This document shows, piece by piece, positions 8,745 to 16,519 of a stretch of 64,000 bases of DNA. Source of the DNA: Halopenitus persicus (GTDB lineage Archaea; Halobacteriota; Halobacteria; Halobacteriales; Haloferacaceae). Within the stretch, counting starts at the first letter, position 1, and every line of letters starts with the position of its first letter. The stretch spans positions 62,001 to 126,000 of the forward strand of contig NZ_FNPC01000006.1 of NCBI RefSeq assembly GCF_900107205.1. Direction: 5' to 3'. A program made the position numbers and the translations under genes. The notes beneath the pieces are model-generated. The model was not told the DNA's origin and did no database searches. It saw only the letters and a list, made by a program, of their open reading frames with translations.

Positions 8745-8856
8745 CGACTGCTTCCCGTTGACGACCACGTCACCATGGGAGAAATCCCGTGACTACAGCG
8801 AAACCCACGCGGATGACCGAGCGGGTGATTACCATTGGGAATAAGTTGTATTAGAA

Positions 8857-8866
8857 AATATTAAAC
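8857..8866 (+). promoter_or_regulatory. TATA box of the metE operon
   Basis: AATATTAAAC sits in an AT-rich patch 24 nt before the ATG at 8890, predicting a leaderless transcript for the two MetE genes. Confidence 0.7.
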
Positions 8867-8889
8867 TACGGCATATCCAAGCGTCGGCG

Positions 8890-9888
8890 ATGACTAACCG
8901 TGTCGCGACCACGCCGGGGCTGTTTCCGCTCCCGGACTGGGCGAAGGAAACCCTCTCGGATCTGAAGGGTCACCAGAAGGGTGACCTCCTCAGCGGCGAC
9001 GAGGGGCCGGAGATCGTCTCGACGTACGCCGACGTCCGAGCCGAACTGATCGACGACCAGCTCGAGGCCGGGCTGGACCGCGTCGTCGAGGGACAGCCGC
9101 GGTGGGACGACATGATCGCCCACCCGCTGACCGTCGCCGATGGCGTCGAGACCGGCGGGATCGTCCGCTATTACGACAACAACAACTTCTACCGCGACCC
9201 GCGGGTCGTCTCGGAGCCGACGGCGAGCGGCGACGTCGCGGCGGAGCTGTCGTCCGCGGCCGAGCACGTTCCGGACGACGTGGGGCTCCAGGCGGTCCTT
9301 CCGGGCCCGTACTCGCTGTCCGAGCTGGCCACGAACGAGACGGACGCCGACGCCGAGGCGTTCCGCGAGACGATCGCCGAGTTCCTGGCGGCGGAAGTCG
9401 ATGCGCTCGGCGCGCACGAGACGCTGTTCCTGCTCGAGCCGTCGCTCGTGGAGCAGCCGCCCGCCGACGGCGTGGATGCGCAGGCCAGCGCGGCGATCGA
9501 CCGCGTCGCGTCGGCGACCGACGCCGACGTCGTGGTGCACACCTACTGGGGCGCGATCCCGGAGAAGCCGTACGCCCACCTGCTGGACGCCGACATCGAC
9601 GCGGTCGGGATCGACCTCGTCGCCGGTGACCGGGACGATTCGGTGTACAACGTCCAGGAGTACGGCGCGCCGGACTCGGTCGCGCTCGGCGTCGTCGACG
9701 GCCAGAACACGCTCGTCGAGGAGCCCGAGACGATCGCGGACCGCGTCGAGTGGTTCGAGGACCAGCTGCCGGTCGGCGACTTCGAGACGACCTACGTCAC
9801 CTCGAACACCGAGCTGTTCTACCTGCCGGAGAACAAGTATCAAGCCAAGCTGAACGCCCTCGCCGCGGGCGTGGAGGTGCTATCCTGA
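8890..9888 (+). CDS. MetE-like barrel protein lacking zinc ligands (first of a pair)
   Basis: A 332-residue protein with the methionine synthase (cobalamin-independent) barrel, but without the catalytic zinc site. Where the active partner has HVCYG it has HTYWG (His217 kept, Cys replaced by Tyr219), and where the partner has SPDCGLKLLP it has TSNTELFYLP. It therefore resembles the non-catalytic N-terminal barrel of bacterial MetE as a separate polypeptide. Its stop overlaps the next start as TGATG, so the two are coupled and probably act together. Folate or methyl-donor binding is inferred, not shown. Confidence 0.82.
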   Translation: MTNRVATTPGLFPLPDWAKETLSDLKGHQKGDLLSGDEGPEIVSTYADVRAELIDDQLEAGLDRVVEGQPRWDDMIAHPLTVADGVETGGIVRYYDNNNFYRDPRVVSEPTASGDVAAELSSAAEHVPDDVGLQAVLPGPYSLSELATNETDADAEAFRETIAEFLAAEVDALGAHETLFLLEPSLVEQPPADGVDAQASAAIDRVASATDADVVVHTYWGAIPEKPYAHLLDADIDAVGIDLVAGDRDDSVYNVQEYGAPDSVALGVVDGQNTLVEEPETIADRVEWFEDQLPVGDFETTYVTSNTELFYLPENKYQAKLNALAAGVEVLS

Positions 9889-10961
9889 TGGTCCGAGTCC
9901 CCGACGCCAACCGCGACCAGTTCCGCCCGGAATCGCATCCGAACGACCACTTCCTGTTGACGACCGTCGTCGGCTCGTACCCGAAGCCGAAGTGGCTCAA
10001 CCGCGCCGACGACCTCGTGGAAGACCCCGACTCGAAGTTCGACGCGGACGACCTCGCCGAGGCCCACGACGACGCCTGCCGGCTCATCACCCACGAACAC
10101 GAGCGGGCCGGGCTCGACACCGTCGTCGACGGCGAGATGCGCCGCAACGAGATGGTCGAGTTCTTCGCCCACCGCATTCCGGGCTACGAGTTCAACGGCC
10201 CGGTGAAGGTGTGGGGCCACAACTACTTCGATAAGCCGTCCGTCGTCGAGCCGGTCGAGTACGACGAGCCCTGGCTCGTCGACGAGTTCGAGTTCACGAG
10301 CGACGTCGCCGAGCGGCCGGTCAAGGTCCCGATCACCGGGCCCTACACGCTCGGGTTCTGGGCGTTCAACGAGGCCTACGAGACGACCGAGGACCTGGTG
10401 TACGACCTGGCCGACCTCGTCAACGAGGAGGTCGAGGCGCTGGTCGAGGCCGGCGCGCAGTACATCCAGATCGACGAGCCCGCGCTGGCGACCACGCCGG
10501 AGGACCACGCCATCGTCCACGAGGCGCTCGACCGGATCACCGCCGGGATCGACGACGACGTCCGGATCGGCCTGCACGTCTGTTACGGCGATTACTCGCG
10601 GATCTACCCCGAGCTCAACGACTTCCCGATCGACGAGTTCGACGTCGAGCTGTGCAACGGCGACTACGAGCAGGTCGAGGTGTTCACCGACCCCGAGTTC
10701 GAGCCGGACCTGGCGCTCGGCGTCGTCGACGCCCACACCGCCGAGGTGGAGTCGGTAGCGGAGATCAAGCGGAACATCAAACAGGGGCTGCGGATCGTAC
10801 CGCCGGAGAAGCTCACGATCTCGCCCGACTGCGGGCTCAAGCTCCTGCCGCGGGAGATCGCCTACGGCAAGACCGAGAACATGGTGACGGCCGCCCGCGA
10901 GGTCGAGGCCGAACTCGACGCCGGCGCGATCGACCTCGAGAACCCGCTTGCGGACGAGTAG
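9888..10961 (+). CDS. metE: methionine synthase, cobalamin-independent, catalytic subunit
   Basis: A 357-residue MetE catalytic barrel that transfers a methyl group to homocysteine. Zinc ligands are visible as His230 and Cys232 in GLHVCYGDYS and Cys315 in ISPDCGLKLLP. The N-terminal VVGSYPKPKWL and QIDEPAL near 194-200 are also typical. Bacterial MetE is about 750 residues with two fused barrels; here the halves are separate genes overlapping by 1 nt. In archaea the physiological methyl donor of MetE may not be a folate, so donor identity is open. Confidence 0.9.
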   Translation: MVRVPDANRDQFRPESHPNDHFLLTTVVGSYPKPKWLNRADDLVEDPDSKFDADDLAEAHDDACRLITHEHERAGLDTVVDGEMRRNEMVEFFAHRIPGYEFNGPVKVWGHNYFDKPSVVEPVEYDEPWLVDEFEFTSDVAERPVKVPITGPYTLGFWAFNEAYETTEDLVYDLADLVNEEVEALVEAGAQYIQIDEPALATTPEDHAIVHEALDRITAGIDDDVRIGLHVCYGDYSRIYPELNDFPIDEFDVELCNGDYEQVEVFTDPEFEPDLALGVVDAHTAEVESVAEIKRNIKQGLRIVPPEKLTISPDCGLKLLPREIAYGKTENMVTAAREVEAELDAGAIDLENPLADE

Positions 10962-11015
10962 GCCGCGAAACCGCCTGCGGACGCTGCGGGATGATCGCGG
11001 CGAGCCGGTCGCGGG

Positions 11016-11051
11016 GTCGCCCGCGAACGGGAAGTCGCCCGCGAACGGGGA
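11016..11051. repeat. 18-bp direct repeat, two copies
   Basis: GTCGCCCGCGAACGGG is present twice head to tail (11016-11033 and 11034-11051) in the gap between metE and the Lrp-type regulator. Confidence 0.6.
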
Positions 11052-11105
11052 GCCGATTCGGCGTCGCGTCGCAACGCCAAAGGTCGTTCCCGCCGTCACG
11101 ACGGT

Positions 11106-11555
11106 ATGGATCTCGACGAGACGGACCGAGCGATCCTTCGGGTTCTCCGGGCTGACGCCCGAACCCCCTTCTCGGAGATCGCACGCCGGGTGAACGGAAC
11201 GAGCGATTCGGTTCGCGACCGGGTGAACCGGATGGAGGACGCGGGCGTGATCGAAGGGTATCACGCCGCCGTGAACGCCCCGGCGCTGGGCTACGACGTC
11301 GAGGCGCTCGTCGGGCTCGAGGTGACCCAGCGCAACGTCGACGACGTCCTCGCGGCGCTCGCGGACATCGACGCGGTCCGCGACCGCCACCTCACGGCCG
11401 GGGAGTGGGACCTCGTGCTCCGGATCGTCGTCGAGGACACCGACGCGCTTCGGACGCTCGTCCACGACCGGATCCCCGGGATCGAGGACGTGATGCGGTC
11501 GCGAACCACGCTCGTGCTGGACACGGAGACGGACGCGGGCGGCCTGCAATCGTGA
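11106..11555 (+). CDS. Lrp/AsnC-family transcriptional regulator
   Basis: A 149-residue regulator. An N-terminal winged helix-turn-helix (LDETDRAILRVLRADARTPF, then IARRVNGTSDSVRDRVNRME) is followed by an alpha/beta ligand-binding (RAM) domain (VEALVGLEV, HLTAGEWDLVLRIVVED). Members bind DNA as dimers or octamers and sense amino acids. It lies 144 nt after metE on the same strand, so control of methionine or amino-acid genes is a reasonable guess only. The stop codon lies inside the first unit of a 21-bp repeat. Confidence 0.92.
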   Translation: MDLDETDRAILRVLRADARTPFSEIARRVNGTSDSVRDRVNRMEDAGVIEGYHAAVNAPALGYDVEALVGLEVTQRNVDDVLAALADIDAVRDRHLTAGEWDLVLRIVVEDTDALRTLVHDRIPGIEDVMRSRTTLVLDTETDAGGLQS

Positions 11556-11581
11556 CCGGAGGCGCTGCAATCGTGACCGGA
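11544..11581. repeat. direct repeat spanning the regulator stop codon
   Basis: CTGCAATCGTGACCGGA occurs twice with a 21-bp period. The first copy contains the TGA stop of the Lrp/AsnC gene, so the duplication began within the coding end. Confidence 0.7.
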
Positions 11582-11615
11582 ACGCTCAACCCGCCGCTCG
11601 TTCGCTTGTGAGTCA

Positions 11616-12773
11616 ATGAGCGATTGGCTCGATGACCGCCTCGACGTCTCTCCCGAGGTGGCGTGGATCGCGACCCTGATCTCGATCGTGGTCGGACTGA
11701 CTGCCGGCGCGGCGCTGTTCCCGCGGACCGTCTACGACGGCTTCCTCTGGCGGTACTTCTGGGGGCCCGTGGTCGCCGACGGTGAGGGCGCCGCCTGCGC
11801 GGTGCGCCGCGGCGGCGGAACCGAGTATCTCTACTCCTCGGACGCGTGCGCGGAGGCCGCGGCGGCCGCCGACGCGGTCGTCGCCTCGCCGGGGTACACG
11901 ATCGTCTCGACGGTCTCGTACATCGTCATCCTGCTGTTCGCGCTGATCGGCGTCCTCCTGTTGCTCCGCCGGCTCGGGATCGGCGAGGAGCGACGGTTCT
12001 TCTTCGCGCTGTTTCCGTTCGTCCTCCTCGGGGGCGCGCTGCGGACGATCGAGGATGCGGGGGTGGCCGCGCTCGACGCGGGCGGCCAGCATCTGATCCC
12101 CGCACCCTGGACCGCGCTGTTCATCAGCCCGTTCATCTACGTGACCGTGTTCGCGATCACGCTCGGCTGCGTGGTCCTCGCGTACGCCCTTGCGGCCCGC
12201 GGATTGGTCGACGACTACGCGCGTCCGCTGTTCACGATGGGCTCGGTGGCGGTCGTCGCCTCGGTCGGCTATCTCGGGTACCTCGCGGCGACGACGTCAT
12301 TCGTCGGCTTCAATCCTGCGGTGATCGGCTCCATTCTCACGATCGCCACGGCGACGACCGGCGTGACCTGGTGGCTGATCGAGCGGTACGAACCGTCGAT
12401 CAACGACGGAACCGGGTACATCGGGCTCGTGATCATCTGGGGACACGCGATCGACGGCGTGGCGAACGTCATCGGCCTCGACTGGATGCCCGTTCTCGCC
12501 GGAAGCCCGAACCTCGTTCCGAAGCACGTGGTCAACGCCGCGATCGTCGACTGGACCGCGCGGCTGCTGCCGGCGTCGGTGCTTGCGGTGACCGGCGACG
12601 CTTGGCCCTTCCTGATCGTGAAGCTCGCGGCCGCGACGTTCGTCGTCTGGGTGTTCAACGACGAGATGTTCGCCGAGTCGCCGCGGTACACGGTCCTGCT
12701 ACTGATCACCGTCCTCGCCGTCGGCCTCGGCCCGGGAACGCGGGATATGCTACGGGCGACGTTCGGGATCTGA
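11616..12773 (+). CDS. DUF63 family membrane protein
   Basis: A 385-residue polytopic membrane protein, archaea-specific DUF63. Hydrophobic helices occur at about 18-38, 88-115, 125-140, 165-195, 205-225, 230-250 and through the C-terminus. [21 protein letters not shown] near residue 35 and the late segment [10 protein letters not shown] are characteristic. An insert of about 30 residues ([17 protein letters not shown]) sits in an external loop. No enzymatic function is established for the family. Confidence 0.88.
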   Translation: MSDWLDDRLDVSPEVAWIATLISIVVGLTAGAALFPRTVYDGFLWRYFWGPVVADGEGAACAVRRGGGTEYLYSSDACAEAAAAADAVVASPGYTIVSTVSYIVILLFALIGVLLLLRRLGIGEERRFFFALFPFVLLGGALRTIEDAGVAALDAGGQHLIPAPWTALFISPFIYVTVFAITLGCVVLAYALAARGLVDDYARPLFTMGSVAVVASVGYLGYLAATTSFVGFNPAVIGSILTIATATTGVTWWLIERYEPSINDGTGYIGLVIIWGHAIDGVANVIGLDWMPVLAGSPNLVPKHVVNAAIVDWTARLLPASVLAVTGDAWPFLIVKLAAATFVVWVFNDEMFAESPRYTVLLLITVLAVGLGPGTRDMLRATFGI

Positions 12774-12866
12774 GACGGATGTGGTCGACCATCCTTCCGG
12801 ACGTGCATCGAACTCTCACGCCGCCGAAAAATCAAGGATCGGCTGAGATCGAGCCGATCGGCGCGT

Positions 12867-12894
12867 GAAAATTCCGAAATCTGAATTTTCAGAT
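12867..12894. promoter_or_regulatory. two overlapping palindromes upstream of cspA
   Basis: GAAAATTC (12867-12874) pairs with GAATTTTC (12883-12890), and ATCTGAA (12879-12885) pairs with TTCAGAT (12888-12894). They share bases, so only one can form at a time. They lie in an AT-rich patch about 65 nt before cspA and just after the DUF63 gene. They could be a terminator, an operator or a switch. Confidence 0.5.
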
Positions 12895-12921
12895 CCCTCC
12901 ACGGTACCACGTGTCGCACAA

Positions 12922-12930
12922 GTGTTAACC
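12922..12930 (+). promoter_or_regulatory. TATA-like box of cspA
   Basis: GTGTTAACC lies about 27 nt before the cspA ATG, fitting a short or absent leader. Confidence 0.5.
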
Positions 12931-12956
12931 GTCGGTGGGGCCTGTCTTCAGTTGCA

Positions 12957-13151
12957 ATGTCGAAAGGTACGGTTGACTTCTTCAACGACACTGGCGGCTA
13001 CGGTTTCATCTCGACTGACGACGCGGACGACGACGTGTTCTTCCACATGGAGGACGTCGGCGGTCCTGACCTCGAGGAGGGGCAGGACGTCGAGTTCGAG
13101 ATCGAGGACGCCCCGAAGGGCCCGCGCGCGACGAACGTCGTTCGCAACTAG
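12957..13151 (+). CDS. cspA: cold-shock-domain protein
   Basis: A 64-residue single cold-shock domain, an OB-fold RNA chaperone. RNP1-like GGYGFISTDD and RNP2-like DDVFFHMEDV are clear, with the RNA-binding aromatics F9, Y15, F17 and F28/F29. Length and start match the family. It is monocistronic, with its own TATA box and flanked upstream by overlapping palindromes. Strong expression is likely from the family, not shown here. Confidence 0.96.
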   Translation: MSKGTVDFFNDTGGYGFISTDDADDDVFFHMEDVGGPDLEEGQDVEFEIEDAPKGPRATNVVRN

Positions 13152-13167
13152 GCCGTTCACTCCGAAG

Positions 13168-13290
13168 ACGCCAGCGTCACGCTGACGGTTTGCAGTTCTC
13201 GACGCGCCACCCCGGTCCGGTTTCGGGCGACCGCGTTCGCAACGTTCACGCTCGCTAGCGACGGGTCATCCCGTCGAGAGGGCGGCGTTT
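13168..13290 (+). terminator. possible terminator region after cspA
   Basis: A small hairpin CAGCG/CGCTG with loop TCA starts near 13170, and a T5 tract follows near 13283. Haloarchaeal terminators are mainly T-tracts, so the T5 is the better candidate; support is weak. Confidence 0.3.
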
Positions 13291-13353
13291 TTGCCGATCG
13301 GTCCGATACCACGAGCCCGAATAGCGATCGCGTTCGACCGTTCGATACGGCTC

Positions 13354-13417
13354 GGATGAGTCGACCGCCGGATGAGTCGACCGCCGGATGAGTCGACCGT
13401 CGAATGAGTCGACCGCC
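13354..13417. repeat. 16-bp tandem repeat, four copies
   Basis: GGATGAGTCGACCGCC is repeated four times without spacers (units at 13354, 13370, 13386, 13402; the last two differ by one base each). The array ends 13 nt from the stop codon of the convergent phosphatase gene. Confidence 0.9.
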
Positions 13418-13430
13418 GACGCGGTTCGAC

Positions 13431-14222
13431 TCAGTCGATCTCGGCGGCTGCCGCGAGCAGCTCGTCGTGGATCTCGCCGTTGGAGGCGACCAGTCCCGTC
13501 GAGTCGTGTCGCCAGCGGTCGCCTTCGAGGTCGGTCACGGTGCCGCCGGCCTGCCGGATCAGGTGAACGCCCGCGACCGAGTCCCAGGGATGCGGGACGA
13601 CGTTCGTGATCGCGCCGTCGATGCTGCCGTGGGCGACCCCCGCGAGCAGTGCCTGAGCCGAGCCGATCCGCCGGATGTCCCAGAAGCGCTCGAGCAGCGC
13701 CGCGCACGCGTTTCCGTACTCCTCGCGGCGGTCCATCGGCCACCACATCGCCGGCGCGGCGAGGGCGGCCTCGGGATCGGTCACGTCGCTGACCGCGATC
13801 GGCTCGTCGTTCCGGACGGCATCAGTCTCGCCGGCGACGTAGACGTCCTCGAGTGCCGGCAGCGCGACGGCGGCTGCGACGGGCTCGCCATCCACGACCG
13901 CCGCGACGGCGGTCCCCCAGACCGGATCGTTTCGGACGTAGTTGGTCGTCCCGTCGATCGGGTCGACGATCCAGGTGGCGCCGGCGTCGGGCACCGCCTT
14001 CAGCTCGTCGTCCTCCTCGCCGACGACCGCGTCCTCGGGGAAGTCCTCCCGCACGACGTCGATGACCTCCCGCTGGGCGGCGCGGTCGGCCTCGGTGACG
14101 ACGTCGGCCGTCCCGCCCTTCGTCTCGACGGCGATCCCGGTCCGGAAGTGCTCGTGGGCGACGCGGGCCCCGGCCCGGGCCGCGCGCTCGGCCACCGTGA
14201 CTCGATCGACGGTGTCGGTCAT
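13431..14222 (-). CDS. inositol monophosphatase family protein (IMPase/FBPase-like)
   Basis: A 263-residue Li-sensitive-type Mg2+ phosphatase. Metal-site motifs are visible: VVGEEDDE near residue 65, WIVDPIDGTTNYV near 84, and HPWDSVAGVHLIRQAGG near 215. Archaeal members often hydrolyse inositol-1-phosphate and fructose-1,6-bisphosphate, so the physiological substrate is open. The start was chosen at MTDTVDRVTVAERAAR; a TATA-like GTTAACGG lies 25 nt upstream on this strand. The gene borders the low-G+C origin region. Confidence 0.9.
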   Translation of the reverse strand: MTDTVDRVTVAERAARAGARVAHEHFRTGIAVETKGGTADVVTEADRAAQREVIDVVREDFPEDAVVGEEDDELKAVPDAGATWIVDPIDGTTNYVRNDPVWGTAVAAVVDGEPVAAAVALPALEDVYVAGETDAVRNDEPIAVSDVTDPEAALAAPAMWWPMDRREEYGNACAALLERFWDIRRIGSAQALLAGVAHGSIDGAITNVVPHPWDSVAGVHLIRQAGGTVTDLEGDRWRHDSTGLVASNGEIHDELLAAAAEID

Positions 14223-14390
14223 ACCCGGACTCGAGTTGGCGCGCCCGTTAACGCATCGATCGGGAGGGCAGGACTGTGTCGGGATGGTCACTCAACGTGT
14301 ACAAGGGGACCGAGGGTCGTCTGTGGGGGATCGACTTTTCGACTCGAGGGAGTGAGTCCAAGCTCGAGAGGTACCTCCGGCGATCATACT

Positions 14391-14420
14391 GGACAGAGAC
14401 ACTCCACCGTTTCACGTGAA
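14391..14420 (-). other. origin recognition box ORB-A (reverse orientation)
   Basis: Read on the minus strand, this 30-bp element is TTCACGTGAA, a two-base step, then GTGGAGTGTCTCTGTCC. It is nearly identical to ORB-D3 on the far side of orc1 but points the other way. The adjacent GGAGTGT (14423-14429) extends it into an almost symmetric 31-bp element. Confidence 0.8.
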
Positions 14421-14429
14421 GCGGAGTGT

Positions 14430-14565
14430 TGATGGAGGGACAACAGTCGGGGAGAATATTGGAATGCGATGAGATCGGTGATCGTCACACAAAGAAATAT
14501 CAACGCTTTAGAAGAAATTGTGGAGTGAATGAGATAGTGAGGATAGTACGTCGTATCTTCCGCCG
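14430..14565. other. AT-rich putative DNA unwinding element
   Basis: This stretch is far richer in A+T than the rest of the window (for example AGAATATTGG and AAAGAAATATCAACG) and contains no credible gene. It lies between inverted boxes ORB-A and ORB-B, the usual place for the duplex unwinding element of a haloarchaeal origin. Confidence 0.65.
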
Positions 14566-14566
14566 C

Positions 14567-14596
14567 TTCACTTGCAAGTGTGGTGTGTTCGATCCG
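14567..14596 (+). other. origin recognition box ORB-B
   Basis: TTCACTTGCAAGTGTGGTGT matches the ORB pattern TTCACKTGNAANNGTGGWGTGT seen in the other boxes. It faces away from ORB-A across the AT-rich element. Confidence 0.7.
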
Positions 14597-14693
14597 TAAT
14601 ATACCCCTGTTATCGAGGATATAAGGGTTTCAGGCTTATTCCGCGTCGATAATTGGTTCCTATCTGTCACCATAGTGAAAGAAATGCTCCACA

Positions 14694-14718
14694 TTCACTT
14701 GAAAGAGTTGAAAAGGTG
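14694..14718. other. degenerate origin box ORB-C
   Basis: TTCACTTGAAAGAGTTG is preceded by CTCCACA, giving weak matches to the ORB core in both orientations just upstream of the orc1 promoter. It might also serve orc1 autoregulation. Confidence 0.4.
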
Positions 14719-14720
14719 AT

Positions 14721-14730
14721 TTTATATATC
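14721..14730 (+). promoter_or_regulatory. TATA box of orc1
   Basis: TTTATATATC lies 20-29 nt before the ATG at 14750, predicting a leaderless orc1 transcript immediately beside degenerate box ORB-C. Confidence 0.7.
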
Positions 14731-14749
14731 ACTACGGAAACGCAGAGGT

Positions 14750-15976
14750 ATGCATCGCTTCGAACGAAAGCAGAACATCTTCCGGAACAAGGATGCCCTC
14801 AACGAATCCTATCAACCGGATCGGATCGAGGAACGTGACGAGGAGATCGAGGAGTATATGGAGGCGTTACAGCCCGTCGTCGATGGGTGGGAGCCCAATA
14901 ACATCTTCATCTATGGGAACACCGGTGTGGGGAAGACCGCCGTCACCGACTATCTACTCGAGAGACTCCAAAAGGACGTGTCAAGCTATGATGATCTTGA
15001 ACTCTCCGTCATTTCACTGAATTGTAAGACGCTAAACTCTTCGTATCAGGTTGCGGTCGAACTCGTGAACGAGTTACGTCCGACGGGACGAGAGATCAGC
15101 TCAACAGGATATCCACAACAAACCGTCTTTAAAAAGCTATACGAGGAACTTGAGGCGATCGGTGGTACGATCCTGATCGCCCTCGACGAGATCGATTCGA
15201 TCGGAGATCGTGACGAACTCCTCTACGAATTACCACGTGCACGGGCGAACGGTAAGCTTGAGTCGACGAAAGTCGGTGTAGTAGGCATCAGCAACGACTT
15301 CAAGTTTCGTGAACAGCTCGATCCCCGGGTTCAGGATACGCTTTGTGAGCGAGAGATCCAATTTCCGCCCTATGAGGCGCCAGAGCTCGAGAATATTCTC
15401 GAGTCACGTGCGGAGATCGCGATCGTCGATGGTGCCATTGAACAGGGCGTGTTGAACTTCTGTGCTGCCCTCGCTGCCCGTGATAGTGGGAGTGCAAGAC
15501 AGGCATTGGATCTCCTCCGATTAGCCGGCGAGATTGCGGAAAACCGAGAGGCGAACCACATCGAACGCGCTCACGTTGAAACCGCTCGCTCACAACTCGA
15601 ACAGGAACGCGTCGAGGAGGGAATGCGGGAATTAACGCCACACGGCCGACTTGCGCTGTTGGCAGTCGCCTCAAGAAGTGCGAAGGAGGAAACGCCGTGT
15701 CGGGGGCGGGATATATACACGGAGTACGTCACGCTCTGTGAGTCATCAGGGAGCGAGCCTCTTACACAGCGATCCGTTCATAATCACCTCTCCGATCTCC
15801 GAATGCTCGGAATCCTCTCCGCATCCGAGAATCGAAGTGGATCACGAGGAAACTACTACAGTTACGAACTGGACGTTCCGTTTTCAAGCGCCGTTGAGGC
15901 AATGGCAGACGTTCTCCGGCTCGACAGCGAGATCGACACGATACGACGGATGGCTGCTATAAACGACGTCGTGTAG
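14750..15976 (+). CDS. orc1: Orc1/Cdc6 replication initiator
   Basis: A 408-residue AAA+ initiator. Walker A GNTGVGKT is at residues 56-63, Walker B ALDEIDS at 144-150, and a sensor-2-like DSGSARQALDLLRLA near 245. A C-terminal winged helix follows (LTPHGRLALLAV, LTQRSVHNHLSDLRMLGIL). It binds ORB elements, which surround the gene on both sides, so this is a self-contained origin/initiator module. Codon use is more A/T-rich at third positions than in neighbouring genes, suggesting transfer or a separate history. Haloarchaea carry many Orc paralogues, so the number is not assigned. Confidence 0.95.
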   Translation: MHRFERKQNIFRNKDALNESYQPDRIEERDEEIEEYMEALQPVVDGWEPNNIFIYGNTGVGKTAVTDYLLERLQKDVSSYDDLELSVISLNCKTLNSSYQVAVELVNELRPTGREISSTGYPQQTVFKKLYEELEAIGGTILIALDEIDSIGDRDELLYELPRARANGKLESTKVGVVGISNDFKFREQLDPRVQDTLCEREIQFPPYEAPELENILESRAEIAIVDGAIEQGVLNFCAALAARDSGSARQALDLLRLAGEIAENREANHIERAHVETARSQLEQERVEEGMRELTPHGRLALLAVASRSAKEETPCRGRDIYTEYVTLCESSGSEPLTQRSVHNHLSDLRMLGILSASENRSGSRGNYYSYELDVPFSSAVEAMADVLRLDSEIDTIRRMAAINDVV

Positions 15977-16016
15977 TCGATCGGGAACTCTCGTCGACAT
16001 CCAGGTCGTGTTCCGT

Positions 16017-16046
16017 GGACGTCGACACTCCACTCTTACAAGTGAA
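16017..16046 (-). other. origin recognition box ORB-D1 (reverse orientation)
   Basis: On the minus strand it reads TTCACTTGTAAGAGTGGAGT and then GTC...GTCC. It is a near-perfect inverted copy of ORB-D2, with one mismatch over 22 bp, 26 bp away. Confidence 0.78.
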
Positions 16047-16072
16047 CAAAAAAGACCCTCACCCGGCTGGTA

Positions 16073-16102
16073 TTCACTTGTAAGAGTGGTGTGTCCCTGT
16101 CC
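16073..16102 (+). other. origin recognition box ORB-D2
   Basis: TTCACTTGTAAGAGTGGTGT followed by GTCCCTGTCC. It faces away from ORB-D1 and in the same direction as ORB-D3, 63 bp apart start to start. Confidence 0.8.
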
Positions 16103-16135
16103 CCGAAGACGAAGCAGCCTCCGCTTTCAGTCTGC

Positions 16136-16165
16136 TTCACGTGAAACAGTGGAGTGTCTCTGTCG
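16136..16165 (+). other. origin recognition box ORB-D3
   Basis: TTCACGTGAAACAGTGGAGT followed by GTCTCTGTC. It is almost the same as ORB-A read on the other strand, including flanking bases GCTTCACGTG. Confidence 0.8.
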
Positions 16166-16333
16166 TCCACCGAAAATCAATGAGATCTATCGGAATGGTC
16201 GGTATCCCGCGTAGCGTCATCAATATCTGCTCGACCCAGTCACGGCTCACGGGTTGAGAGTGGTATGTGAAGTTTTGCGAGGGAAGAACGCTCCGAGAGC
16301 GCCCTTCCGCATCACGGGGGGTGACCCCGGCGA
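16166..16333. other. non-coding stretch between origin boxes and tRNA-Leu
   Basis: No gene is visible. A stem CGCTC/GAGCG flanked by GGAAG/CTTCC lies near 16280-16310, just beyond the tRNA 3' end, and could terminate or process the tRNA transcript. The rest shows no further box or repeat. Confidence 0.4.
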
Positions 16334-16417
16334 TGCGAGGGGAGGGATTTGAACCCACGGACCTCTACAGGAGCGGATCTTGAGTCCGCCGCCGTTTCCC
16401 GGCTTGGCTACCCTCGC
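16334..16417 (-). tRNA. tRNA-Leu (anticodon CAA)
   Basis: The minus strand folds as a type II tRNA. GCGAGGG pairs with CCCTCGC; the anticodon arm GCGGA-CTCAAGA-TCCGC gives anticodon CAA; a long variable arm TCCTGTAGAGGTCC follows; and the T arm is GTGGG-TTCAAAT-CCC. The discriminator base is A; CCA is not encoded. A TATA-like CCTTAAACC lies at 16448-16456 upstream. No intron is present. Its 3' end points at the origin module. Confidence 0.93.
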
Positions 16418-16519
16418 ACGCATCTCGGGCTGACGCCCTCGTCCGGGTTTAAGGCTCCGGTTCCGGATCGATACCCGAGTCCCGTAGCGTTTAGGCCCGT
16501 CGCAGTCCCACCGATCGGT

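Noticed and set aside
14500-14694. A 64-codon minus-strand frame in the origin region
   Set aside because: It has atypical composition, covers ORB-B and AT-rich DNA, and has no recognisable domain or promoter.
16276-16282. GCGAGGG copy near tRNA-Leu as an att site remnant
   Set aside because: Only seven bases match the tRNA 3' end, which is expected by chance.
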